Shown here: positions 26,579 to 35,700 of the stretch, one piece after another
Position numbering within the stretch: the stretch's first letter is position 1
How the letters are laid out: the number at the start of each line of letters is the position of its first letter
From: SCTD01 sp963784675
GTDB taxonomy: Bacteria; Actinomycetota; Actinomycetes; Mycobacteriales; SCTD01
Direction of reading: 5' to 3'
DNA: 64,000 nucleotides
Assembly (NCBI GenBank): GCA_963784675.1
Contig: CAWASE010000002.1
Span: 248,001 to 312,000, forward strand
Program-made: the position numbers and the translations under genes
The notes under the pieces: generated by a model
Told to the model about the DNA's origin: nothing
Database searches by the model: none
The model's input: only the letters and a program-made list of their open reading frames with translations

Positions 26579-27595
26579 ATGACGGATGCGACCCTGCCGC
26601 CCCCCGAACCGGGCGAACGGCTGCGGCGGAGCGACGCCGAGCAGGTGCTCGCCGAGGCCGAGACGGCGGTCGAGCAGGCGGTCGGCCTGCTGGACATGGA
26701 GCCGCTCGACACTCCCCGCCGGCTGCTGCTCGTGCACGCCCACCCCGACGACGAGACCATCGGGACGGGCGCCACGATGGCCCGCTACGCCGCCGACGGC
26801 GCGCTCGTCACGCTGGTCACCTGCACGCTGGGGGAGGAGGGCGAGATCCTCGTCCCCGAGCTTCAGCACCTGGCCAGCGACCAGGACGACGCGCTCGGGC
26901 AGCATCGCATCGGCGAGCTGGCGGCCGCGATGGAGGCGTTGCGCGTGAGCGACCACCGCTTCCTCGGCGGTCCGGGGCGCTGGCGCGACAGCGGCATGAT
27001 GGGCACCCCCCAGAACGAGCGGTCCGACACCTTCTGGCAGGCCGAGCCGGACGAAGCCGTCCGCGCGCTCGTGGCGATCGTGCGCGAGGTGCGCCCGCAG
27101 GTCGTCGTCACCTACGACGAGAACGGCGGCTACGGCCACCCTGACCACATCCAGGCCCATCGGGTCGCGGTCGCGGCCTTCGACGCCGCCGGCGACCCGG
27201 AGTTCGCCCCCGAGACGGGCGAGGCCTGGCAGCCGTCCAAGCTGTACTGGACCGCCTTCCCCAAGAGCGTGCTGCAGGCCGGCATCGACCACCTCAAGGC
27301 CAGCGGCGAGTCCAACTTCTTCGGGGTCGACTCCGCCGACGACCTGCCGTTCGGCGTGCCGGACGAGCAGGTGACCACCGAGATCGACGCCGGCGCCCAG
27401 CTCGAGGCGAAGGTGGCGGCGATGCGCGCGCACCGCACCCAGATCGCGGTCGACGGCCCGTTCTTCGCGCTGAGCAACAACGTCGGCCAGCGCGCCTTCG
27501 GCGTCGAGCACTACATCCTGGCGCGCGGCGAGCGCGGTGTGGGCGTCGGTGTGCACGACCGCGAGGACGACCTGTTCGCCGGGCTGGGTCGCTGA
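26579..27595 (+). CDS. mshB: Mycothiol biosynthesis deacetylase MshB
   Basis: A 338-residue zinc deacetylase of the PIG-L family that removes the acetyl group from GlcNAc-inositol in mycothiol synthesis. Zinc ligands are expected at His55 and Asp58 (HAHPDDE, 53-59) and His190 or His187 (GHPDH). TCTLGEEGEILVPEL and GGPGRWRDSGMMGTP are MshB-type segments. The paralog mycothiol S-conjugate amidase is the main alternative, but length and context favour MshB. Together with a DUF6113-like gene nearby it matches an arrangement I recall from other actinobacteria. Its presence itself marks the host as an actinomycete. Confidence 0.9.
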   Translation: MTDATLPPPEPGERLRRSDAEQVLAEAETAVEQAVGLLDMEPLDTPRRLLLVHAHPDDETIGTGATMARYAADGALVTLVTCTLGEEGEILVPELQHLASDQDDALGQHRIGELAAAMEALRVSDHRFLGGPGRWRDSGMMGTPQNERSDTFWQAEPDEAVRALVAIVREVRPQVVVTYDENGGYGHPDHIQAHRVAVAAFDAAGDPEFAPETGEAWQPSKLYWTAFPKSVLQAGIDHLKASGESNFFGVDSADDLPFGVPDEQVTTEIDAGAQLEAKVAAMRAHRTQIAVDGPFFALSNNVGQRAFGVEHYILARGERGVGVGVHDREDDLFAGLGR

Positions 27596-27733
27596 GCGAG
27601 AGGCGCACGGTCTCGGACACGCAGAGTCACAACTTTACCCGCCATTCGGGTGATATCTGACGCAGCGTAGTGACGGACCTGAGGTGAGCGGACAGACTCA
27701 GCGGACCCGCACCGCCTGTCTGAGGAGTCGTCC

Positions 27734-29707
27734 GTGAGCCGTCCCACCCCTGCCGCACCTGACGCGACGACAGCGATGCAGGGGCTGATCGGCGCCGGCG
27801 GCGGACAGGTCCTGCGGATGGCCGGCGCCGACGTCGGCGGCACCCGCGAGGTGCGTCGACGCCGTCGCTGGGTCAAGCTGACGGCCCTGGTCTGGGGTCT
27901 GGTCGCCGTGCTGTGGACCCGCGCCCTGCTGAGCGACGGCGGCAGCTTCGTGCCGCTGCCGCACGTCGACCCCTTCCTGCTGACGATCATCATCTTCTTC
28001 GGCCTGCTGATGGGCCTCGCGGTCGGGCAGCAGGCCCTGACCGGCCGTTCGCCGCACACGATGTACCGAGCCGACCAGATCGACACCCGGCTGGCCGACG
28101 TCGTCGGCATCGACGGCGTCAAGGACGAGGTCGTCCGTTCGCTGAACCTGTTCCTCGCCCACAAGACGTTCGCCGACGACATGGGCGGCCGCCCGCGCCG
28201 CGGACTGCTGTTCGAGGGCGCCCCCGGTACCGGCAAGACGCACCTGGCCCGGGCGATGGCCGCCGAGGCCGGCGTGCCGTTCCTGTTCGCCAGCGGCACG
28301 TCCTTCCAGACCGTCTGGCAGGGACAGAGCAGCAAGAAGATCCGCAGCTTCTTCAAGGCGCTGAACAAGGCGGCCCGCAAGGAGGGTGGCGCGATCGCGT
28401 TCATCGAGGAGATCGACGTCATCGCCCTCGCCCGCGGTGGGGTCACGACGGCGTCGAACCCGCAGCCGTCGCCGATGAGCGGCCTGCCCGGCGGCCAGGT
28501 GGGGTGCTGCTCCGGCACGGCCGGGCTGCCCGGCGCGATGCTCAGCCAGGCCGGTGCGGCCACCGTCAGCACGCCCTTCACCGGGGGCGGCGACAACGCC
28601 ACGATCATCAACGAGCTGCTGGTGCAGATGCAGTCCTTCGACAGCGTCACCGGGTGGCACCGCGTCGGCGGCTGGTTCCTGGACAAGGTGAACCTCTACC
28701 GCGCGCCGGACAAGCAGCTGAGCCGCCGCCGGGTCGACCCGCCGAACGTGCTCATCATCGCCGCGACCAACCGGGCCGACGCCCTGGACCCCGCGCTGCT
28801 GCGCCCGGGCCGCTTCGACCGACGGCTGTCCTTCGAGCTGCCGACCAAGTCCGGCCGTCGTCAGCTGATCGACCACTTCCTGGCACGCAAGGCGCACGAT
28901 CCCGAGCTCGATCAGGACGAGCGCCGCGACGCGCTGGCGGCCATCACCCAGGGCTACACGCCGGTGATGATCGAGCAGCTGTGCGACGAGGCCCTGGTCA
29001 ACGCGGTGCGGCGCGGTGAGCGGGCGATGCGGTGGGAGGACCTCGAGCACGCCCGGCTGTCCATCGAGGTCGGCACCGGGCAGCCGGTCGACTACACCGA
29101 CCACGAGCGGGCCCTGATCGCCACCCACGAGGCGGGGCACGCGACCGCAGCGTGGCTGTGCGCGCCCGAGCGTCGGCTGGAGATCCTCACCATCATCAAG
29201 CGGCGCGGAGCGCTCGGCCTGCTCGCCCACGGGGACCGCGAGGACGTCTTCACCCGGTCGCGCACCGAGCTGCAGAACCTCATCAAGATCGCGCTGGCCG
29301 GGCAGTGCGCCGAGGAGATCTTCTTCGGCGACGTGTCCACGGGCCCCGGCGGCGACCTGCTCTACGCCACCAACGCCGCTGCCGAGATGGTCGGGGCGCA
29401 CGGTATGGAGGGTTCGCTGGTCTCCTATCTCGCCGTCAGCAACAGCGCGTTCAGCGACACCAACATCGTCGGCAGGGTGCTGGCCGACGACCGGGGCCGC
29501 GACGCCGTGGAGGCGCTGCTGCAGGGTCACAAGCGCGACGTCAAGGCGCTGCTGCAGGCCAACCGGCACCTGGTGGAGGCGCTGCGCGACGCACTCGTCG
29601 AGCGGCACGAGCTGGTCGGCCACGAGATCACCGACGTGCTCGAGGCGGCCGCCGCGGCGCCCCGCACGGTCGACCTCACCAGCGGCGACCGGGCCCGCCA
29701 GAGCTGA
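27734..29707 (+). CDS. Divergent FtsH-like membrane AAA protease
   Basis: A 657-residue protein with two N-terminal helices (about 48-65 and 80-98), an AAA module with Walker A GAPGTGKT (162-169), Walker B IAFIEEID (221-228), the SRH region ATNRADALDPALLRPGRFDRR (344-364), and a zinc protease domain with HEAGH (465-469) and a likely third ligand Asp541. It should unfold and degrade membrane or cytosolic proteins. Odd points: IEEID instead of the usual IDEID, and about 95 extra residues, Gly/Ser-rich with a CC pair, between Walker B and the SRH. The GTG start has GAGGAG 6 nt upstream. It is probably a second, specialised FtsH rather than the housekeeping one. Confidence 0.85.
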   Translation: MSRPTPAAPDATTAMQGLIGAGGGQVLRMAGADVGGTREVRRRRRWVKLTALVWGLVAVLWTRALLSDGGSFVPLPHVDPFLLTIIIFFGLLMGLAVGQQALTGRSPHTMYRADQIDTRLADVVGIDGVKDEVVRSLNLFLAHKTFADDMGGRPRRGLLFEGAPGTGKTHLARAMAAEAGVPFLFASGTSFQTVWQGQSSKKIRSFFKALNKAARKEGGAIAFIEEIDVIALARGGVTTASNPQPSPMSGLPGGQVGCCSGTAGLPGAMLSQAGAATVSTPFTGGGDNATIINELLVQMQSFDSVTGWHRVGGWFLDKVNLYRAPDKQLSRRRVDPPNVLIIAATNRADALDPALLRPGRFDRRLSFELPTKSGRRQLIDHFLARKAHDPELDQDERRDALAAITQGYTPVMIEQLCDEALVNAVRRGERAMRWEDLEHARLSIEVGTGQPVDYTDHERALIATHEAGHATAAWLCAPERRLEILTIIKRRGALGLLAHGDREDVFTRSRTELQNLIKIALAGQCAEEIFFGDVSTGPGGDLLYATNAAAEMVGAHGMEGSLVSYLAVSNSAFSDTNIVGRVLADDRGRDAVEALLQGHKRDVKALLQANRHLVEALRDALVERHELVGHEITDVLEAAAAAPRTVDLTSGDRARQS

Positions 29708-29777
29708 CCGGCACACCGTCGCTCCGGGGGGCCGCTCGGGGGGCTGCTCGGGGGGGCGCAGCCGGGCCTGACCGACC

Positions 29778-29783
29778 TACGCT
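29778..29783 (+). promoter_or_regulatory. -10 box TACGCT, leaderless type
   Basis: TACGCT, 6 nt before the GTG at 29790. Confidence 0.6.
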
Positions 29784-29789
29784 GACGGG

Positions 29790-30407
29790 GTGCCGTCCCC
29801 CGTCCCGCCGTCCACGCCGGACGACGGGGCCGCGGACGGCCCGTCCGCGGGACGCCGCTCGACCAGCCCGGACGACGTCGGTCCGCCGTCGGCGCCGACG
29901 CTCGCGGCGAGACGCCCGGACGTGGCGCCGGCTCGTCCTCTCCGGCGAGGCGGGGCCGCAGCACCGGCGGAAGCGGTGCCGGCGCTCGGACCTGCCCCCG
30001 CCGGCCGCCTCCCGACCCCTGGGCCCGCGCTGACGGCGGTCTCGTTCGCTCTGGTCGTGCTGCTGGCGGTGCAGCTCGCGGTCTGGGGGTCGTTCCTGAC
30101 GCCGCTGCGGGTCGGCGGAGTGCTGGTCCCGGTCGCCTGGGCGGTCGCGGCTGTCGGCAACGTGGGGCTGGGGGTCGTCGGAGGACGGCTGCTGGGCCGC
30201 GTCGGGGCTGCCGTCCCGGTCCTGCTCTGGCTCGTGATCGCCTTCACTCTCGGCGGTCGCCGCGCCGAGGGCGATCTCATCGTCACCAACAGCATCGGCG
30301 GGGTCGGGTTCCTGCTCGTCGGGGCTGTCGCCGGCGCCGTCGCCGTGAGCCTGTCGCGCCGGGGACAGCGCCGCTCCGCTTCACCTGCGCCCGGGTCCGG
30401 CCGATGA
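29790..30407 (+). CDS. Small integral membrane protein, DUF6113-like
   Basis: A 205-residue protein. The first 75 residues are Pro/Ala/Arg-rich and likely disordered. Four membrane helices follow (about 80-100, 108-130, 138-152, 165-188). Layout and position downstream of mshB resemble DUF6113 proteins of actinobacteria; this is a judgement from memory. Function unknown. GTG start supported by the TACGCT box 6 nt upstream. Confidence 0.6.
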   Translation: MPSPVPPSTPDDGAADGPSAGRRSTSPDDVGPPSAPTLAARRPDVAPARPLRRGGAAAPAEAVPALGPAPAGRLPTPGPALTAVSFALVVLLAVQLAVWGSFLTPLRVGGVLVPVAWAVAAVGNVGLGVVGGRLLGRVGAAVPVLLWLVIAFTLGGRRAEGDLIVTNSIGGVGFLLVGAVAGAVAVSLSRRGQRRSASPAPGSGR

Positions 30408-30414
30408 GCAGGAC

Positions 30415-30879
30415 ATGGACACGCTCCCGGTCGAGCTCGTCATGGTCCGCCTGTCCGGCTCTCGCTATGCCCTGCCCATGGCCGGCGTCGCTGAGGTCGG
30501 GCGTCCGCCGGTCCTGACCAGGGTGCCCGGGCTGCCCGCCTGGGTCGCCGGCGTCGCCAACTGGCGCGGGCGGGTTCTGTGCGTGCTGGATCTGCGGCCG
30601 CTGCTGACGCCGGACCGGCCGGGCGGCGACGTCCGGCACGGACGCCTGGTGGTCCTGGCGCACGGCGGGCTCCGGGTGGGACTGCTGGTCGAGAGCGTGA
30701 CCGGAGCCGTCAGCCTCGCCCCGACGGCCTTGGAGCAGACGCTGCTGCACCTGCCGGCGACCAGCGGCAGCCTGCTGGCCGGTCAGGTCACCGACGCGGA
30801 CGGACCGTACGGCGTCCTGGACCTGGACGCGGTCCTCGGGTTGTCCTCGACGCTGCCTCGCGCACGCCGCGCCGGCTGA
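30415..30879 (+). CDS. cheW: CheW-like chemotaxis scaffold protein
   Basis: A 154-residue single CheW domain: VELVMVRLSGSRYALPMAGVAEV at the start, VPGLPAWVAGVANWRGRVLCVLDLRPLL in the middle and LLAGQVTDADGPYGVLDLDAVL at the end. It should link chemoreceptors to CheA. It begins 7 nt after the stop of the membrane protein gene and is followed at 66 nt by a chemoreceptor gene, which supports the call. Confidence 0.88.
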   Translation: MDTLPVELVMVRLSGSRYALPMAGVAEVGRPPVLTRVPGLPAWVAGVANWRGRVLCVLDLRPLLTPDRPGGDVRHGRLVVLAHGGLRVGLLVESVTGAVSLAPTALEQTLLHLPATSGSLLAGQVTDADGPYGVLDLDAVLGLSSTLPRARRAG

Positions 30880-30945
30880 CCCCGGCTACAGCCCGGGGCC
30901 TGGTCGGCCGACGCACAGCGCAGACACCTGTAGGAGGGACCTCCC

Positions 30946-32499
30946 GTGGACTTCTCGATCCGGCTCGCGCGCTCGGCCGCCGTCATGACCTGGGTCAGCC
31001 TGGTCGTCGGCGTCGTCGCCGCCGTGCTCATGTCCGAGCTCGGAACCTTTCCGGGGGTGGTGATCCACCTGTGGGCGGTGCTGGCCTGGTCGGCGTTCGG
31101 CCTGCTGGTGACGACCTTCCTCACGTTCCTGCCCCGGTTGGCGGGCGCGTCGTCGGCCGTGCTGAAGAACATCGTGGTGGTCCGGGCGTTGCTCTGCGTG
31201 GCCATCCACGTCTGGGTGACGGGGAACGTGGCGGTGACCGGAGGCATCCGCGGCCCGTTCTGGGTCTGCTACTTCGGCGTCGTGCTGTTCGCCGCCGTCT
31301 CGATGACCGCCTGGCAGGCGTCCCTGTTCGGCCTGACGGCCTCGGTCGGGCTGCTGCTCGCGACGGCGCTGGCCCACCAGCTCGACCAGCAGGCGGTCGG
31401 CCCGCTGGTCCTGGTCGGTGCCACCTTCCCGATCGTCTCGTGGTTCACCAGCTCCCTCGCGGCGGCGGTGTACGGGCTGCGGGCTCGATCGGAGGGCGAC
31501 CGGCGGGCGCTGGAGTCCCGCGTGTCAGAGCTGTCCGCTCACCTGGAGCGGGCGGCTGACGGCGATCTGGCCGCGGTGGCCACGGTCGACGGGAGCCGAG
31601 AGCTGCAGGGCCTGAGCGTCGCCTTCAACAACACCCTCGGGAACCTGCGCGAGCTGGTGAGCCAGATCCGCGGCGGTGGTGAGCAGATCAGTGCCAGTGC
31701 CGGCGAGCTGCTGGCCACGGCCGAGGAGCACGCCGCCTCCGCCACCCAGCAGTCCAGCGCGGTCAGCGAGACGACGTCGACCATCGAGGAGCTCGCCGCC
31801 ACGGCTGCGCAGATCGCCGAGACGTCAGAGGCGGTCGCCCGCTACGCGGCGGAGACGTTGCGCTACGCCGAGCAGGGCCGTGCTGCCGTGTCCGCCTCCG
31901 TCGACTCGATGGACACCATCGCCGACCGGGTCGACAGCATCGCCACGCGCGCGCTGTCGCTGGGGGAGAAGTCGCACGAGATCGGCCGGATCCTGGACGT
32001 CATCGACGACCTCGCCGACCAGACCAACCTGCTGGCCCTGAACGCGGCCATCGAGGCGGCCCGGGCCGGCGAGCACGGTCGCGGCTTCGCGGTCGTCGCC
32101 TCTGAGGTGCGCAAGCTGGCCGAACGCTCGCAGGAGTCGGCTGGGCAGATCCAGGCCATCGTCGGGGAGATCCAGGCCGAGACGAACTCGACCATCATCG
32201 CCTCGGAGGAGGGCGCCAAGGAGGTCCGGGCGGGCACCGCCCTGGCCCGCGGCGTGGTCGAGGCGCTGGAGCGGATCAGCGGGATGGTCGACGAGACGAC
32301 GACCGCGGCGAAGGAGATCAGCATCGCCACCCAGCAGCAGCGCTCGGCGTCCGACCAGGTGGTCGCGGCGATGACGCAGGTGTCGGACGTGTCGCGTCAG
32401 TACGCGGTCGGTTCGCGCCAGTCGGCTGCGGCCGCAGCCCAGCTGAACGTGCTGGCGGCCGAGCTCCGCACCTCGATCGCTCAGTTCAAGGTGTCCTGA
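30946..32499 (+). CDS. Methyl-accepting chemotaxis protein with polytopic N-terminus
   Basis: A 517-residue receptor. Six hydrophobic helices fill residues about 10-185, with almost no extracytoplasmic loop, so it likely senses within the membrane (energy state, lipid or a small hydrophobic ligand). A HAMP-like segment (about 190-240) leads into the coiled-coil signalling domain, whose tip reads EIGRILDVIDDLADQTNLLALNAAIEAARAGEHGRGFAVVASEVRKLAE (about 344-392), the universal CheA/CheW contact. The GTG start is preceded by AGGAGG at good spacing. It is paired with cheW. No methylation enzymes are seen in the window. Confidence 0.93.
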   Translation: MDFSIRLARSAAVMTWVSLVVGVVAAVLMSELGTFPGVVIHLWAVLAWSAFGLLVTTFLTFLPRLAGASSAVLKNIVVVRALLCVAIHVWVTGNVAVTGGIRGPFWVCYFGVVLFAAVSMTAWQASLFGLTASVGLLLATALAHQLDQQAVGPLVLVGATFPIVSWFTSSLAAAVYGLRARSEGDRRALESRVSELSAHLERAADGDLAAVATVDGSRELQGLSVAFNNTLGNLRELVSQIRGGGEQISASAGELLATAEEHAASATQQSSAVSETTSTIEELAATAAQIAETSEAVARYAAETLRYAEQGRAAVSASVDSMDTIADRVDSIATRALSLGEKSHEIGRILDVIDDLADQTNLLALNAAIEAARAGEHGRGFAVVASEVRKLAERSQESAGQIQAIVGEIQAETNSTIIASEEGAKEVRAGTALARGVVEALERISGMVDETTTAAKEISIATQQQRSASDQVVAAMTQVSDVSRQYAVGSRQSAAAAAQLNVLAAELRTSIAQFKVS

Positions 32500-32721
32500 C
32501 CAGACCGCTCCGCTCGTCCGACGCCCGCTGCGCGCCCCCCGCGCCGGCGGGCGTCGCGCTGGAAGGGGCCGGGGGGTCCCGATCGAGTCGACCGCCGGAA
32601 GGGGCTGGGGCCCGCGGAGCTCCTCACCTGACGATGGTCGGCGGCCCGGACCGCGGCGACGGGTGTCGCCCCGCCGAGGCCCGGGTGCCCGTCCGCGCCG
32701 GTCCACCGGTACCCGGCGAAC

Positions 32722-32762
32722 GCAGTACGCCCCGCCCGGAGAACCTGGACGGGGCGTACTGC
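32722..32762. terminator. Bidirectional terminator hairpin
   Basis: A perfect 13-bp stem (32722-32734 with 32750-32762, GCAGTACGCCCCG and its complement) with a 15-nt loop lies between the ends of the convergent MCP and P1 genes. It can serve both. Confidence 0.8.
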
Positions 32763-32777
32763 TTCAGTGCGGGGCGG

Positions 32778-35700
32778 CTACGGGACGAGGTACCCGACCA
32801 CGTCCAGGACGACGTCGACCGAGCTGCGGCTGGCCGAGAGGCTGACCTTGCCGGCGTTCGCCCCGGTGCCGACGGTGGCGAACACCAGGTTCGGCACCGC
32901 CTGACCCGGCCGCAGGTTCAGCGACGAGGTGCGCTGCTGCGGAGCGTTGCCGGTCGGGTAGACCTGCAGGTCCAGCGACTGCCGGGCGCGCACCCCGGTG
33001 GTGCTGACCACGACCGCGGTGGCGTTCGCAGGCACGCCGGCGACCCCGGTGAACGTGACCTGGCGGTCCGCCCCGGCACCGACGGGCATGCCGTCGCGGG
33101 TGTCGGTGACCCGGTTGGGTGTGACGGGGATGAAGCGCGCGCCCCTCCCGGTCGTGTAGTAGCCGAGCACGTCCAGGATGACGTCGACGCGACCGGCAGA
33201 GCCCGACAGCACCACCGCTCCGTCGGCGCCCAGCGTGGCGATGACCGCGTTGGCCACCGTCTGCCCGCGCACCGCGTTGAGGTTGCTGGTGCGTCGTTGC
33301 GGTCGGTTGCCGGACGGGTAGACCTGCAGGTCGACGTTCTGGCTGGGACCGGTGACGGTGGCGTTGAGGACGACTGCCTCGACGCCCGTAGCCGGTACCC
33401 CGCCCTGACCGGCGAGTCGGACCGTGCGGTCGCCGCCGGGCCGGACGGGGGTGTTGTCGGTGCGGGTGTCGAGCACCCGGCCCGGCTGCAGGGCCGTGTA
33501 GCCGCTGCCCGCTCCGGTCTTGGAGAAGTAGCCGATCACGTCGACGATCACGTCGACCCGACCGGTGTTCACCGAGAAGCCGACGCGCCCACCGGTACCG
33601 ACCCCGACCGTCACCAGCACGGGGACGGCCTGGCCGCGCACGAAGTTGAGGTTCGAGGTGCGCACGGCGGGCTTCTGGCCGACCGGGTACACCTGCAGGT
33701 CGCCGGAGTTCTGCCCGCGCGTGACGGTGACGTTCAAGGCCACCGACTGGACGTCGTTCGCCGGGATGCCGCCGACGCCGGTGACCACGAGCTCACGATC
33801 GGCTCCACCGTTGACCGCGGTGCTGTCGGTGCGGGTGTCCAGGATGCGATTGGGGGTGAGGGGGTGGTACAGGCCGGCTTGATCGGCGGTCGGCCCGGTC
33901 GTCGGTGACGGGGGCGTGCTGGCCGAGGCGCTGGCCGACGGGCTCGTGCCCGCCGTCGGTGCGGCGGAGGCGGCCGGGGTGCCGGTGGGGGCTACCGAGG
34001 CAGCCGGGGTGCCGGTGGGGGCTACCGAGGCGGCCGGGGTGCCGGTGGGGGCTACCGAGGCGGCCGGGGTGCCGGTGGGCGTGGCGGAGGCGGCGGGGGT
34101 GCCGGTGGGAGCTGCCGACGCGGCCGGCGTGCCGGTGGGCGTGGCGGAGGCCGCCGGGGTGCCGGTGGGTGCGGCGGAGGCCGCGGGGGTGCCGGTCGGG
34201 GTCGCGGACGCGGCCGGGGTGCCGGTGGGTGCGGCGGAGGCGGCGGGCGTGCCGGTGGGGGTCGCGGACGCGGCCGGGGTGCCGGTGGGTGCGGCGGAGG
34301 CGGCGGGCGTGCCGGTGGGGGTCGCGGACGCCGCCGGGGTGCCCGAAGGCTCTGCGGAGGCGGCCGGGGTGCCGGTCGCCGAGGCGCTCGCCGAGCTCGA
34401 CGGCGTCATGCTGACCATCGCGGACGGGCCGGTCGATGGCGAGGTCGTCATCGTGGCGGTCGGCGTGGCGCCCGGGTCGTCGACGACGGTGTTCGGCGGC
34501 AGCAGGAAGTCCATCGCCGGCGCGTTGTCGAGCGGGTACAGGTAGCTCTGCGCTGATTGCGTGGGCTGGGCGTTGCCGACCGAGTAGGTCGTCGCGTCGT
34601 AGAACCGCGTGCCGACCACGGCGGTGGCGGTGGCGGGACGCTGTCCCGGGCCGGTCGTGCCCTTCAGTCCGATCAGCTGGTTGCGCGGCACCGACATCGT
34701 GATGGTGCCGCTGGCCTGGTCAGTCTTGCCGACGATGGTGACACCAGCCTTGTCGCCGCGGTACTGCTGGCAGTTGCCACCGCCGCAGGTGGCTGAGCCG
34801 TAGTCGTTGAAGCCGTAGGTGAAGCCCGCCGAGTTGTACCGGGCGCTGACGGCCGAGGCCTGATACCCCTGGCCGAACCGGAAGATCCAGAGCAGCGAGG
34901 CACTACCCGTGTCGGTCATCGCCTTCTGCAGAGCAGCGTTGGAGAGGTCGGCGAGCTTGATCGTCACGGTGAAGCCGCCGTCCGCGACCTCCTTGCCGTT
35001 CGCGTCGACCTGCGGGGTGATCGTCTGGCTGACGATGTCGGCGGCCGGCTCGTTGATGCGGGCGTTCATAGTGGCGGGGACGCCCGGCGTCGTGAGCGCG
35101 GAGTACTGCGCCAACGCGTCTCCTGTCGGGTCGACGGAGGCGGTGCGCAGCGCGGGTCGAACGCTGGCGTTCAGGGCAGCGGTGAACGTGTCCGCGCCGT
35201 TGCTGGGCCCGGCGTTCTGGGTGATCACGGCGGGGGTGGCCGTGTTGCCGCTCGCGGCGCCGGGGATCTTCGCGCCCTGGTCGTAGACGATGGCGAGCTT
35301 GCCGGTGACGGGGCTGTAGTCCAGGGCGAAGAAGTCGCCGAGCGAGCGGTCTCCCGCCGGGGTGCTGATGGAGCAGCCCAGGCCGGACAGGCAGATGGAG
35401 TCGTAGTGCATGGGCCTCGTGGTGGCCTTGATCTGCGAGAACGACGGCCCGGCCGGGTCCAGCGCGTTCAGCGACTGGTTGACGTAGACGTCCCAGCTCG
35501 CCTTGTAGGTCCCTGCGCTCGGGTCGCCCGGCGTCTCGGTGCCGTAGTAGGCGATCGCGACACGACCGGGCTCGCCGCCGGCGACCAGCCACGGGAAGAC
35601 GGTGGTGGCGACCGGTTCGGCGTTGACCTGCACCATCGGCGAGAACGCGCTGTAGGTCTTCGGGAAGGGGCTCGGGACGGCAGGGTTGTTGGCCACCGGC

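Noticed and set aside
33957..34377. Regular 30-bp repeats resembling a CRISPR array
   Set aside because: Units are contiguous without unique spacers and are in frame inside P1; no cas genes are nearby.
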